Assembly (NCBI RefSeq): GCF_012726265.1
Contig: NZ_JAASAG010000003.1
Coordinates: 757,819 to 821,818 of the forward strand
DNA: 64,000 bases
Direction of reading: 5' to 3'
DNA from: Streptomyces sp. HNM0575
GTDB taxonomy: Bacteria; Actinomycetota; Actinomycetes; Streptomycetales; Streptomycetaceae
The position numbers were made by a program, and so were the translations under genes. Below are positions 18,841-27,251 of this stretch, in pieces; the first letter of the stretch is position 1, and each line of letters opens with the position of its first letter. Under the pieces are notes generated by a model. The model saw nothing but the letters and a program-made list of their open reading frames with translations, was not told the origin of the DNA and did no database searches.

Positions 18841-19475
18841 GGGCCGTACACGGCGGTGCCCGCGCCCGTGACCAGCGCCCAATAGCGGTCGCCGTAGCTC
18901 CAATGCCACCACTCCGTCGGGTAGTTGACGAAGCCCGCACCGCGCATGGCCCGCGCCAGAAGACCGCGATTGCGGCGTGCGGTGCCGGACAGCCCCGGGG
19001 CGTCGAACGGACAGGACCGCTCGTCCCCCGTGCGATGGCCGTTGACCGGGCCGCCCATGTCCAGCTCGGTGCCGTCGGCGCCGGCGAGGGTCAGATCGAC
19101 CGCCGCGCCCGCGCAGTGCGGCGCCACCTCCACGGGAGCGACGAACTCGCTTGCGAGGCGCCTGAGTTCGGCGGCGCCCGTGACGCCCTCCGCCCGCAGA
19201 CGCTCCTGCCGTAGCGCGAACCGCCGTTCCTGTTCGGAGCGCGTGCGGTGCCCTTCCACCGCGAGCAGCCGGACGCCGTCGGGCAGCGAGTCCGATGCCG
19301 AGCACAGCCGGGAGAGGACACCGGCCCGGACCCGGCCGTACGCGCCCGTCGCGTCCCGCTCCCGGCCGTCCAGAGCCACGGAGGAGGCGGAGGCGATCTC
19401 GACCAGCGGCTCACCGCACTCGGCCACCGGCACGGAGGCCACCCGGGGATCGCCCAGCAGAATCACGGACCCCAT
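18834..19475 (-). CDS. D-alanyl-D-alanine dipeptidase (VanX / M15D family)
   Basis: A 213-residue zinc peptidase with the VanX pattern: an Arg-containing EGHRT, the zinc-binding HCAGAAVD (HxxGxAxD), and EWWHW supplying the catalytic Glu and third His ligand. VanX hydrolyses D-Ala-D-Ala and in glycopeptide resistance removes the vancomycin target. No vanH, vanA, vanS or vanR homologue is adjacent, so this may be a housekeeping or scavenging D,D-dipeptidase. No signal peptide is evident, consistent with cytoplasmic action. ATG 19475 is the first good start. The extreme C-terminus runs into the tandem repeat. Confidence 0.85.
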   Translation of the reverse strand: MGSVILLGDPRVASVPVAECGEPLVEIASASSVALDGRERDATGAYGRVRAGVLSRLCSASDSLPDGVRLLAVEGHRTRSEQERRFALRQERLRAEGVTGAAELRRLASEFVAPVEVAPHCAGAAVDLTLAGADGTELDMGGPVNGHRTGDERSCPFDAPGLSGTARRNRGLLARAMRGAGFVNYPTEWWHWSYGDRYWALVTGAGTAVYGPV

Positions 19476-19579
19476 GCCTCGCGAGCCTATGGCCCCCGGT
19501 GAACAGGGCGCAGCCGCACCCGCATTCGGCCCGGGACGAATCTCTGCCCATGGCGTGTCCGCCGTGCTGCGATACGCGC

Positions 19580-20278
19580 ATGACCTCCTTCACCCGTGAC
19601 GGGCACTCAGGTACCGGACCCGGAGACTTCACCCCCGACGGCTGCTCCGTGGAGCTGTACTCGCAGCTCTCCGGGAACGGCGAGACGGACATCGTCCTCG
19701 CCGCGCTGCCGCCCGGAGCGACCCTGCTCGAACTCGGGTCCGGCGCGGGCCGGATGACGCGCCCGCTGGTGGCCGGAGGGCTCCGCGTGACCGCCGTCGA
19801 CGAATCCGAGGAGATGCTCGCCCGCGTCCGCCCCGCGGTGCCGACCGTGCACGCGGCCATCGAAGACCTCGACCTGGCGCGGCAGTTCGACGCTGTGCTG
19901 CTCGCCTCGTTCCTCGTCAACACCGCCGACGACGCGCACCGCGCGCGCCTGCTGCGCACCTGCGGCCGGCACACCGCGCCCGGTGGACACGTCCTTCTCC
20001 AGCGCCAGCGCGACGGTCTGCACGACAGCCTGCGCGCCGGGTCGAGCTGGAGCAGAGGCGAACTGACCGTCACCGTCGTCTCCATCGAGCCGCTGGACGG
20101 CGGCGTCGCCCGTACCTGCCTGGCCTACGAACTCGGCGGCCGCCGCTGGACGCAGACCTTCCACTCGCACGAGCTGCCGGAGCCGCGCTTCGAGGAGGAC
20201 CTCGCCGAAGCCGGACTCGCCGTGGACGCCTATCTCACCGACGACCGCACCTGGGCACAGGCACGCCTCGTCCGCTGA
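19580..20278 (+). CDS. SAM-dependent class I methyltransferase
   Basis: A roughly 232-residue Rossmann methyltransferase. Motif I is LLELGSGAGRMT, followed by VTAVDESEEML (the acidic residue that binds the SAM ribose) and APGGHVLLQ. The substrate is unknown. The start is uncertain: ATG 19580 gives the shortest sensible protein, ATG 19550 adds ten residues, and neither has a strong ribosome site. It is divergent from the VanX-like gene and precedes the amino-acid permease by 144 bp. That gap contains the permease promoter, so the two are probably separate units. Confidence 0.8.
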   Translation: MTSFTRDGHSGTGPGDFTPDGCSVELYSQLSGNGETDIVLAALPPGATLLELGSGAGRMTRPLVAGGLRVTAVDESEEMLARVRPAVPTVHAAIEDLDLARQFDAVLLASFLVNTADDAHRARLLRTCGRHTAPGGHVLLQRQRDGLHDSLRAGSSWSRGELTVTVVSIEPLDGGVARTCLAYELGGRRWTQTFHSHELPEPRFEEDLAEAGLAVDAYLTDDRTWAQARLVR

Positions 20279-20317
20279 GCGGCCCGCTGAACGAATCGCC
20301 GCCGAAGCCCCTTCTCG

Positions 20318-20383
20318 CGCAACGGATCGCCGCGCACGCGCAAGGATCCCCAGTTACCGGCCGTCGTCCACGCCTCGTAAGGT
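20318..20383 (+). promoter_or_regulatory. Permease promoter with paired CGCAANG boxes (putative AsnC sites)
   Basis: Two boxes, CGCAACG (20318-20324) and CGCAAGG (20339-20345), lie 21 bp apart, two helical turns. The second starts exactly 15 bp upstream of a -35 TTACCG (20354-20359), followed by an 18-bp spacer and -10 TAAGGT (20378-20383). The same box-to-promoter geometry recurs before the amidase gene at 22.6 kb. A Lrp/AsnC gene in the same locus is the likely binder. This is inference from geometry and motif recurrence. Confidence 0.55.
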
Positions 20384-20422
20384 CTTGCGCCACAGCAGAT
20401 CAACAACGAGGAGGCCGCTGCC

Positions 20423-21952
20423 GTGTTGGACCGGGACGCAGGCCCGCACACCCCGAAGACCCCGGAGGTGCGGCAGGGCGACGTCGGGCGGCTGATGCGC
20501 CGCAAGCCCGTGGAGGCGCTCGTCGCCGAGAGCGGCCACGGCGAGGGCGGTCAGCTGCGGCGCAGCCTCGGTCTGTGGCAGCTGACGATGATCAGCATCG
20601 GCGCGACCCTGGGCACCGGCATCTTCGTCGTACTCGGCGAGGCGGTGCCCGACGCCGGGCCCGCGGTGGTCGTCTCGTTCGTCATCGCGGGGTTGACCGC
20701 GCTGTTCTCGGCGCTGTCGTACGCGGAGCTGGCCGGCACCATCCCCGTCGCCGGCTCCTCCTACTCGTACGCCTACGCCACCATGGGCGAACTGGTCGCC
20801 TGGGTGTGCGGCTGGTGTCTGCTGCTGGAGTACGGGGTGTCGGTGGCCGCGGTCGCCGTCGGCTGGGGCCAGTACATCGACGAGTTGCTGCACGGCACGC
20901 TCGGCGTGAACCTTCCGCAGGCCCTCTCGGCGCCGCCCGGAGACGGCGGGTTCTTCAACGTGCCCGCGCTCCTCGTCGTGATGCTCGCCATGGCCTTCCT
21001 GATCGGCGGCGCCAAGGAGAGCGCACGCGCCAACACCGTGATGGTCGCGGTGAAGATCGTCGCGCTGCTGCTCTTCTGCGCCGTCGCCGCCACCGGCCTG
21101 CGCGCGGGCAACTACCAGCCGTTCATGCCGCTGGGCATGGCCGGAGTGAGCGCCGCCGGCGCCACCCTCTTCTTCTCCTACATCGGGTTCGACGCGGCGT
21201 CCACGGCGGGGGAGGAGGCGAAGGACCCGCAGCGGGACATGCCGCGCGCCATCCTGCTCTCGCTCGTGCTGGTCACCGCGCTGTACTGCCTGGTGGCGGC
21301 CGTGGCCGTCGGCGCAACGCCCTGGCAGCGGTTCGAGGGCAGCGAAGCGGCGCTCTCCGGCATCCTGCACAGCGTCACGGGGCAGAGCTTCTGGCCCACG
21401 CTGCTCGCTTTCGGAGCGGTCGTCGCCATCGCGTCGGTGGTGCTGACAGTGCTGTACGGGCAGACCCGCATCCTCTTCGCGATGTCGCGCGACGGCCTGG
21501 TGCCCGCCGTCTTCTCCAAGGTCGACCCGCGAAGCGGCAGCCCCCGCACCAACACCGTGATCGTCTCCGCGTTCTGCGGGATCCTCGCCGCGGCCATACC
21601 ACTCGGGCGCCTCGCGGACGCCACCAGCATCGGCACGCTCTTCGCCTTCGCGCTCGTCAACATCGCCGTGATCGTGCTGCGCCGTACTCGCCCGGACATG
21701 CGGCGGACCTTCCGGGCGCCGCTCTCTCCGCTGTTCCCGCTCGTCGGGCTCGGACTGTGCCTGTGGATGATGTTCTCCCTTGACGCCATCACCTGGGAGG
21801 TGTTCGGCGTCTGGATGGCGGTGGGCGCTGTGGTGTACTTCGGGTACGGGATGCGGCGTTCACGCCTCCAGGCCGCGGGGAGCGAGCAGGCCGCTCCGAC
21901 TCCCGTACCGGACGCGACGGACAAGCCCGAGCCCGCGAGCAGGGAAGAGTGA
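20423..21952 (+). CDS. APC-family amino-acid permease (cationic amino-acid transporter-like)
   Basis: A 509-residue permease with about 12-14 membrane helices. The N-terminal helix carries IGATLGTGIF, the substrate-binding unwound segment of the APC family, and helix 3 has PVAGSSYSY. The length and the long soluble N-terminus resemble CAT-type lysine/arginine transporters. The GTG start at 20423 follows GAGGAGG. It is followed 10 bp later by a Lrp/AsnC gene and then by DavA- and DavB-like enzymes, so uptake of the lysine or arginine they degrade is the likely role. The C-terminal tail is Ala/Pro/Glu-rich. Confidence 0.88.
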   Translation: MLDRDAGPHTPKTPEVRQGDVGRLMRRKPVEALVAESGHGEGGQLRRSLGLWQLTMISIGATLGTGIFVVLGEAVPDAGPAVVVSFVIAGLTALFSALSYAELAGTIPVAGSSYSYAYATMGELVAWVCGWCLLLEYGVSVAAVAVGWGQYIDELLHGTLGVNLPQALSAPPGDGGFFNVPALLVVMLAMAFLIGGAKESARANTVMVAVKIVALLLFCAVAATGLRAGNYQPFMPLGMAGVSAAGATLFFSYIGFDAASTAGEEAKDPQRDMPRAILLSLVLVTALYCLVAAVAVGATPWQRFEGSEAALSGILHSVTGQSFWPTLLAFGAVVAIASVVLTVLYGQTRILFAMSRDGLVPAVFSKVDPRSGSPRTNTVIVSAFCGILAAAIPLGRLADATSIGTLFAFALVNIAVIVLRRTRPDMRRTFRAPLSPLFPLVGLGLCLWMMFSLDAITWEVFGVWMAVGAVVYFGYGMRRSRLQAAGSEQAAPTPVPDATDKPEPASREE

Positions 21953-21962
21953 CCGGCCCGCA

Positions 21963-22418
21963 GTGACCCTCGACGACCTCGACGAACGCATCGTCCACGT
22001 CCTCTCCGAGGACGCCCGGCGCTCCTATGCCGAGATCGGCGCCGAAGTGGGCCTCTCCGCGCCCGCCGTCAAACGCCGCGTGGACCGGCTGCGCGCGGAG
22101 GGCGTCATCACCGGGTTCACCGTGCGGGTCGATCCGGCGGCGCTCGGCTGGCGGACCGAGGGCTATATCGAGATGTACTGCCGCTCGAAGACGGGGCCCG
22201 AGGACATCCGCCGCGCCCTCGCGCGCTATCCGGAGGTCGCCTCCGCCTCCACGGTCACCGGGGAGGCGGACGCCATGGTGCAGGTCTTCGCCGCCGACAT
22301 GCGCCACTTCGAGCAGGTGCTGGAACGCATCGCGGGCGAGCCCTTCGTGGAGCGTACGAAGTCGGTGCTGGTGCTCTCGCCGCTGCTGCGCCGCTACACG
22401 TCGGGTGCGCCGCGCTGA
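21963..22418 (+). CDS. Lrp/AsnC-family transcriptional regulator
   Basis: A 151-residue regulator with an N-terminal helix-turn-helix (LDERIVHVLSEDARRSYAEI, then GLSAPAVKRRVDRL) and a C-terminal RAM ligand-binding domain (about residues 65-140). Proteins of this family sense amino acids and usually bind arrays of helically phased sites. The GTG start 21963 has AGGGAAGAG 13 bases upstream and lies 10 bp after the permease stop, so the two are one operon. Phased CGCAANG boxes in front of the permease and the amidase make this the obvious local regulator. A hairpin follows the gene. Confidence 0.88.
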   Translation: MTLDDLDERIVHVLSEDARRSYAEIGAEVGLSAPAVKRRVDRLRAEGVITGFTVRVDPAALGWRTEGYIEMYCRSKTGPEDIRRALARYPEVASASTVTGEADAMVQVFAADMRHFEQVLERIAGEPFVERTKSVLVLSPLLRRYTSGAPR

Positions 22419-22524
22419 CGGCCGGTGCCGACGGGCAGTGACGGGTCTTCCGTGACGGGCCTTCTGCAACGGAACTTCTGCAACGGGCTTCCGTCGGCGG
22501 GCCCCGGCCGCTCCGTCGAGCCGC

Positions 22525-22546
22525 GCCCCGGGTCCGGGCCCGGGGC
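22525..22546 (+). terminator. Hairpin after the AsnC gene
   Basis: A perfect 8-bp inverted repeat (GCCCCGGG / CCCGGGGC) with a 6-base loop lies about 105 bp after the regulator's stop and just before the amidase promoter. It fits a GC-rich actinomycete terminator without a U-tract and would separate the two transcription units. Confidence 0.5.
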
Positions 22547-22564
22547 ACGGCTGCCGGCCCGCCG

Positions 22565-22662
22565 CGCAATGAATCTCCGTGAAGACGCCTGTTCACGCAA
22601 TGGAACGCCCGTATATGCGCAATGGTTCAGCCTTGTCGCCCGGTGAGCGGTGACCGTACCGT
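22565..22662 (+). promoter_or_regulatory. Amidase promoter with three phased CGCAATG boxes (putative AsnC sites)
   Basis: CGCAATG occurs three times, at 22565, 22596 and 22618, with spacings of 31 and 22 bp, close to three and two helical turns. The last box starts 15 bp upstream of -35 TTGTCG (22633-22638). An 18-bp spacer leads to TACCGT (22657-22662). This is the same geometry as the permease promoter. The gap between the AsnC gene and the amidase (22419-22747) holds this element and a hairpin, and no gene. Confidence 0.6.
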
Positions 22663-22747
22663 CGAAGTGTTCCCTTGCACGCCCGTACGAGCGGGTCAGG
22701 GCCCTTGCCCGCCTCGCCTCGTACGCCCGAACACAGTCAGAGGTCTC

Positions 22748-23548
22748 ATGCCGTCGCTCCGCCTCGCCCTCCAGCAGGGCCCCGCCGGTGTTCCCCGCAC
22801 CGTCGAGGACGGTCTCGCCGCGCTGGACTCCGCCGCCCGCGAGGCCGCCGCCGGGGGCGCGCGGCTGCTCGTCACCCCCGAACTCTCCCTGACCGGCTAT
22901 GCGTTGGGCGACGGATTGACCGGTCGCGCCGAGCCCGCCGACGGCCCGTCCGCCCGTGCCGTGGCAGGCATCGCCGCCGCTCACCGTATCGCCGTCGTCT
23001 ACGGATATCCCGAACTCGACCCGGACAGCGGTGCGTTGTACAACTCCGCGGCCCTCATCGGACCGGACGGCACCGTGCTCGCCGGCTACCGCAAGACACA
23101 TCTCTACGGCGGCTACGAGAAGCGCCGGTTCACGCCGGGAGACCGGCTGGTCGCACAGGCCGAGCTGGACGGGGTGTGCGTCGGTCTCCTGATCTGCTAC
23201 GACGTGGAGTTCCCCGAGACCGTGCGCGCGCACGCCCTGGCGGGCACCGAACTGCTCGTGGTGCCGACGGCGTTGATGCGCCCGTACGACGTCGTCGCGG
23301 AGACCCTGGTACCGGCCCGTGCCTGGGAGAGCCAGCTCTACGTGGCGTACGCCGACCGCACGGGCCGCGAGGGGGAGTTCGACTTCGCGGGGCTCAGCTG
23401 CCTCGCCGCTCCCGACGGAAGCGTGCCGCTGCGCGCGGGCCGCGATGCGGCGCTGCTCCTCGGCGACGCCGACACCGGCCTGCTGCACAAGTCGAGGGCG
23501 CAGAACGGCTATCTCGCCGACCGCAGGCCCGGGCTCTACGCGGCCTGA
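22748..23548 (+). CDS. Nitrilase-superfamily amidase, DavA-like (5-aminopentanamidase / 4-guanidinobutyramidase)
   Basis: A 266-residue carbon-nitrogen hydrolase with the full Glu45-Lys116-Cys150 triad (TPELSLTGY, YRKTHLYG, ICYDVEFPE). Several stretches match what I recall of Pseudomonas DavA closely: VVYGYPE, YRKxHLxG, LICYDxEFPE and a C-terminal SRAxxxYLxDRRPxLY. DavA hydrolyses 5-aminopentanamide, the product of lysine 2-monooxygenase, to 5-aminovalerate and ammonia. A DavB-like monooxygenase lies downstream. In Streptomyces the same enzyme pair can act on arginine (4-guanidinobutanamide), so the substrate is lysine or arginine, not decided by sequence. ATG 22748 begins at the beta-strand; no strong ribosome site. 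Confidence 0.87.
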   Translation: MPSLRLALQQGPAGVPRTVEDGLAALDSAAREAAAGGARLLVTPELSLTGYALGDGLTGRAEPADGPSARAVAGIAAAHRIAVVYGYPELDPDSGALYNSAALIGPDGTVLAGYRKTHLYGGYEKRRFTPGDRLVAQAELDGVCVGLLICYDVEFPETVRAHALAGTELLVVPTALMRPYDVVAETLVPARAWESQLYVAYADRTGREGEFDFAGLSCLAAPDGSVPLRAGRDAALLLGDADTGLLHKSRAQNGYLADRRPGLYAA

Positions 23549-23814
23549 TCACCTGAACCTGAACCTGAACCCACCGGCCGTGTCCGCGGCCCGGATCCAC
23601 GGCCCGAACAGACGGCCTTGACCGACGGCCCCAACCGACGACGGTGGGCCCCGCCCGAGGACCGAACCGACGGCCCAACCGACGGCCCTGCCACGGGAGT
23701 TCGGCAGTACGGCCTCGCCCCTTCCGACCTCAGCCCACCCGCAACGCGCCCACCCGCAACGCGCCCGCCCGCGCGGTCGCGCCCGCCCGTACCCCGGAGA
23801 GGAGAAGTACGCCG
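23549..23814. repeat. Repeat-rich spacer between amidase and monooxygenase genes
   Basis: The 266-bp gap contains TGAACC repeated three times at its start, several CCGACGGCC units in the middle, and a CACCCGCAACGCGCC-like unit repeated twice near 23750. It ends in a GAGAGGAG ribosome site. No gene or clear promoter is seen, so the monooxygenase is probably read through from the amidase promoter. Confidence 0.55.
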
Positions 23815-25539
23815 ATGACGTCCACGGTGCCCACCGCCGTACACGAGGACCAGCAGCCCGCCGGTGCCGCAGGGAAGCCGCTGACCATGTCGGGTCCCGA
23901 CTTCCCGTTCGCCTACGACGACTTCCTCGCCCACCCGGCCGGCCTGGGGTCCGTACCCGCCACCGAGCACGGCACGGAGGTCGCCGTCATCGGCGGCGGA
24001 CTCTCCGGCATCGTCACCGCGTACGAGCTGATGAAGACCGGCCTCAAGCCCGTCGTCTACGAGGCCGACCGGATCGGCGGGCGGCTGCGCACCGACCGGT
24101 TCGAGGGCTGCGAGGGCGAACTGACCGCCGAGATGGGCGCCATGCGCTTCCCGCCGTCCTCCACCGCCTTCCAGCACTATGTCGAGCTGACCGGGCTGGA
24201 GACCCGGCCGTTCCCCAACCCCCTTGCCGCGGCGACCCCTTCGACGGTCGTCGACCTCAAGGGCCGCTCGCACTACGCCCGTACGCTCGAAGACCTGCCG
24301 CCCGTCTTCCATCAGGTCATGGACGCCTGGAACGCATGCCTGGAGGACGGGGCCGAATTCTCCGCCATGCAGCGGGCGTTGCGGGAACGCGACGTCCCGC
24401 GCATCCGCGAGATCTGGTCGCGGCTGGTGAAGAGGCTCGACAACCAGACCTTCTACGGGTTCCTGTGCGACTCGGAGGCCTTCGCCTCCTTCCGGCACCG
24501 CGAGATCTTCGGGCAGGTCGGCTTCGGCACGGGCGGCTGGGACACCGACTTCCCCAATTCCATCCTGGAGATCCTCCGCGTCGTCTACACGGGCGCGGAC
24601 GACGACCACCGCAGCATCGTCGGCGGCAGCCGCCTGCTTCCGCTGCGGCTGTGGGAGGCGGAGCCGGACAAGCCGGTCCACTGGCCGGCCGGCACCTCCC
24701 TGGCCTCCCTCCACGAGGGGCGCACCCACCGCCCCGCCGTCACGAGGCTGCGCCGCACAGCGGGCAACCGCATCACCGTCACCGACGCCGGCGGCGACAT
24801 CCGCACCTACCGCGCCGCGGTCTTCACGGCCCAGTCGTGGATGCTGCTCAGCAAGATCGACTGCGATGACGAGCTGCTTCCCATCGACCACTGGACCGCG
24901 GTCGAACGGACCCACTACATGGAGTCCTCGAAGCTGTTCGTGCCGGTGGACCGGCCGTTCTGGCTCGACGAGGCCGTCGACGACAGGGGCGAGCCGACCG
25001 GCCGCGACGTGATGAGCATGACGCTCACCGACCGGATGACGCGCGGCACCTATCTGCTGGACGACGGACCGGACCGGCCCGCCGTGATCTGCCTGTCGTA
25101 CACGTGGTGCGACGACAGCCTCAAGTGGCTGCCGCTGGACGCGAATCAGCGCATGGAGGTGATGCTGAAGTCGCTCGGGGAGATTTACCCGGACGTCGAC
25201 ATCCGCAGCCACATCACGGGCAGTCCCCTCACGGTCTCCTGGGAGGACGAGCCGCACTTCATGGGGGCGTTCAAGGCCAACCTCCCCGGCCACTACCGCT
25301 ACCAGCGGCGTCTGTTCACCCACTTCATGCAGGACGGCCTCCCCGAGGACAAGCGCGGCCTGTTCCTCGCGGGCGACGACGTCTCCTGGACCGCGGGCTG
25401 GGCGGAGGGCGCCGTGCAGACCGCGCTCAACGCCGTATGGGGAGTGCTGCACCACCTCGGCGGCGGCACCGACCCGTCCAACCCGGGGCCCGGCGACGTG
25501 TACGACGAGATCGCGCCGGTGCTGCTGCCGGAGGACTGA
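23815..25539 (+). CDS. Flavin monoamine oxidase, DavB-like L-lysine (or L-arginine) 2-monooxygenase
   Basis: A 574-residue flavoenzyme of the amine-oxidase fold. FAD is bound by VIGGGLSG, followed by VVYEADRIGGRLRT. Long stretches match my recollection of Pseudomonas lysine 2-monooxygenase: GPDFPFAYDD near the start, HREIFGQVGFGTGGWD, LPGHYRYQRR, and a C-terminal AGDDVSWTxGWAEGAVQT. The enzyme oxidatively decarboxylates lysine to 5-aminopentanamide, which the neighbouring DavA-like amidase hydrolyses. Arginine is the alternative substrate known in Streptomyces. ATG 23815 follows GAGAGGAG. With the permease and AsnC regulator this forms a complete uptake, oxidation and deamidation route for a basic amino acid. 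Confidence 0.9.
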   Translation: MTSTVPTAVHEDQQPAGAAGKPLTMSGPDFPFAYDDFLAHPAGLGSVPATEHGTEVAVIGGGLSGIVTAYELMKTGLKPVVYEADRIGGRLRTDRFEGCEGELTAEMGAMRFPPSSTAFQHYVELTGLETRPFPNPLAAATPSTVVDLKGRSHYARTLEDLPPVFHQVMDAWNACLEDGAEFSAMQRALRERDVPRIREIWSRLVKRLDNQTFYGFLCDSEAFASFRHREIFGQVGFGTGGWDTDFPNSILEILRVVYTGADDDHRSIVGGSRLLPLRLWEAEPDKPVHWPAGTSLASLHEGRTHRPAVTRLRRTAGNRITVTDAGGDIRTYRAAVFTAQSWMLLSKIDCDDELLPIDHWTAVERTHYMESSKLFVPVDRPFWLDEAVDDRGEPTGRDVMSMTLTDRMTRGTYLLDDGPDRPAVICLSYTWCDDSLKWLPLDANQRMEVMLKSLGEIYPDVDIRSHITGSPLTVSWEDEPHFMGAFKANLPGHYRYQRRLFTHFMQDGLPEDKRGLFLAGDDVSWTAGWAEGAVQTALNAVWGVLHHLGGGTDPSNPGPGDVYDEIAPVLLPED

Positions 25540-25628
25540 CGGGGCCGGCGGGGACCGGCCACGCACCGGCCACGCACCGGCCGCGGACCCGCCGCGGACC
25601 GACGGCGGCCGTCGAGACGGCCCGTGCA

Positions 25629-25653
25629 CCCGGGCCCCGCCACGGGGCCCGGG
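25629..25653. terminator. Bidirectional hairpin terminator
   Basis: A perfect 11-bp inverted repeat (CCCGGGCCCCG / CGGGGCCCGGG) with a 3-base loop lies between the convergent monooxygenase and LLM oxidoreductase genes, within 10 bp of the latter's stop. It has no U-tract, as is usual in this GC range. Confidence 0.7.
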
Positions 25654-25660
25654 GTACGCC

Positions 25661-26590
25661 TCACATGCCCGCTTCGCGGACCGCTGCGTACAACTCCCGC
25701 CCGCCGTCGATCAGTTCACGCGCATCGCGTGTCCCGCTCTGGAGGTCGAGTATCACCTCGTCGACGCCCGCCGCCACGTCCTCGGCGAGGTCTTCGACGA
25801 TCTGCTCCACGCTGCCCTGGTGCGGGCGGCGGTCGTCGCCCTCCGGCTTGTCGGTGATGCGCACGGCGCATCGGTGCACGATGGTGAGGGAGTCCGGGTC
25901 GCGCCCGTGCCGCTCGGCCAGCTCGCGGAGCGTGGCGCCGTTGCGCGCGATCGCGGAATGGGGCGTGAGGGAGGGCATCCAGCCGTCCGCGCGGCGCGCG
26001 ATCCGTTCCAGCGTGCGGGAGTTGCCCGCCGCGAGCAGCACGGGGATCCGGCCGCCCGGCGGTTTGGGCCCGACGTCCGAGGGCGCCAGCCGGGTGCGGG
26101 ACCCCTCGTATGCGGAGGGGCCGCTGCTCCACACCGTCTCGCACACGTCGAGCACCTCGTCCAGCAGCGCACCACGCCTGCCGAAGTCCGCGCCCGCGGC
26201 GGCGTATTCGTCGCGCGACCAGCCTGTGCCGAGTCCCGCGACGACGCGGCCCTCGCTCGCGGCGCTCAACGTGGCGAAGGCACGGGCCAGTTCGAACGGC
26301 ACGTGCAGGGGCGCGACCAGAACCGACGTGCCCACACGGATCCTTGAGGTGACCGCCGCGGCCTGAGCGATGGTGACGAGCGGGTCGGCGACATGGCGGA
26401 AGGTCTCCGGCCAGGGGCGGCCCTCGACGCCGTACATCCCGTCGACCGGGTCCTCGGGGACGAGGGTGCGCTCCAGGACCCACAGACTGTCGAAGCCGCA
26501 CTCCTCGGCCTCGCGGGCCACGGACATCACGTCGCGGCCCGGCACGTAGTGCTTCATCTGCGGCAGTCCCAGGCCCAGTCGCAGCGCCAT
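25661..26590 (-). CDS. LLM-class (F420-dependent type) oxidoreductase
   Basis: A 309-residue luciferase-like TIM barrel of the kind that in actinomycetes usually uses reduced F420. Motifs include GFDSLWVLE near residue 33, SRIRVGTSVLVAPLHVP in the barrel, GLGTGWSRDEYAAAG, and IPVLLAAGNSRTLERIARRADGWM. ATG 26590 is preceded by CGGAGGAGAA, an excellent ribosome site. The substrate is unknown. It is divergent from the VOC gene across 226 bp and convergent with the monooxygenase gene behind a strong hairpin. Confidence 0.88.
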   Translation of the reverse strand: MALRLGLGLPQMKHYVPGRDVMSVAREAEECGFDSLWVLERTLVPEDPVDGMYGVEGRPWPETFRHVADPLVTIAQAAAVTSRIRVGTSVLVAPLHVPFELARAFATLSAASEGRVVAGLGTGWSRDEYAAAGADFGRRGALLDEVLDVCETVWSSGPSAYEGSRTRLAPSDVGPKPPGGRIPVLLAAGNSRTLERIARRADGWMPSLTPHSAIARNGATLRELAERHGRDPDSLTIVHRCAVRITDKPEGDDRRPHQGSVEQIVEDLAEDVAAGVDEVILDLQSGTRDARELIDGGRELYAAVREAGM

Positions 26591-26816
26591 TTCTCCTCCG
26601 TACGCTCGTGTGCGGTACGGGACTTCCCGCGTCCCGCTCTGCAAGAGTGCCCCTCTTCCCCGCCGGTGACCCCTCCCGTCACCGCAGCCACTCACGTCTT
26701 CCCGGGCCCCGTGCCGGGCGTTCACCGCGACCGCCGCCGAACACTGCGGCTAGCGTGTGGTCTTCGGCGGACCGCTACGCGACCGTGGGCCGCTATACGA
26801 CCGGGGAGGTCCCGAC

Positions 26817-27206
26817 ATGACCAGTAAGTTCACCGAGCTTGCGATCGACTGTGCCGACCCCGGCCGTCTCGCCCGCTTCTGGTGCTCGGTCCTCGGCTAC
26901 GAGGTCCAGGACGAGGACGAGGGAGTCGTCACCATCGGCTCGCCCGCGGTGCCCGAGGGCAAGGATCGACTCGGGCCGGTCCCGCCGACGTTGACGTTCG
27001 CGCCCGTTCCCGAGGGCAAGACCGTCAAGAACCGGCTGCACCTCGACGTCAATCCGGCCGACAGGGAGCAGGACGAAGAGGTCCGCCGCCTCCTCGACCT
27101 GGGCGCCCGGCACGCCGACGTCGGCCAGACCGGCCAGGACAGCTGGGTCTGTCTCACCGACCCGGAGGGGAACGAGTTCTGCGTCCTCGCGAGCCGCTGC
27201 CCCTGA
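26817..27206 (+). CDS. VOC-superfamily (glyoxalase/bleomycin-resistance-like) protein
   Basis: A 129-residue single-domain protein with the two beta-alpha-beta-beta-beta repeats of the vicinal-oxygen-chelate fold. It begins with FTELAIDCADPGRLARFW and ends with LTDPEGNEFCVL, typical of the small Glyoxalase_6-type proteins in Streptomyces. Metal-ligand positions include His in RLHLDV and Glu in GNEFCV. ATG 26817 has GGGGAGG at good spacing. No specific reaction can be assigned; these proteins range from dioxygenases to antibiotic-binding proteins. Confidence 0.85.
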   Translation: MTSKFTELAIDCADPGRLARFWCSVLGYEVQDEDEGVVTIGSPAVPEGKDRLGPVPPTLTFAPVPEGKTVKNRLHLDVNPADREQDEEVRRLLDLGARHADVGQTGQDSWVCLTDPEGNEFCVLASRCP

Positions 27207-27251
27207 CCCCTGACCGCTGCCGCCCCTTTTGAGGGCCCTTGCCGGGTCCCC

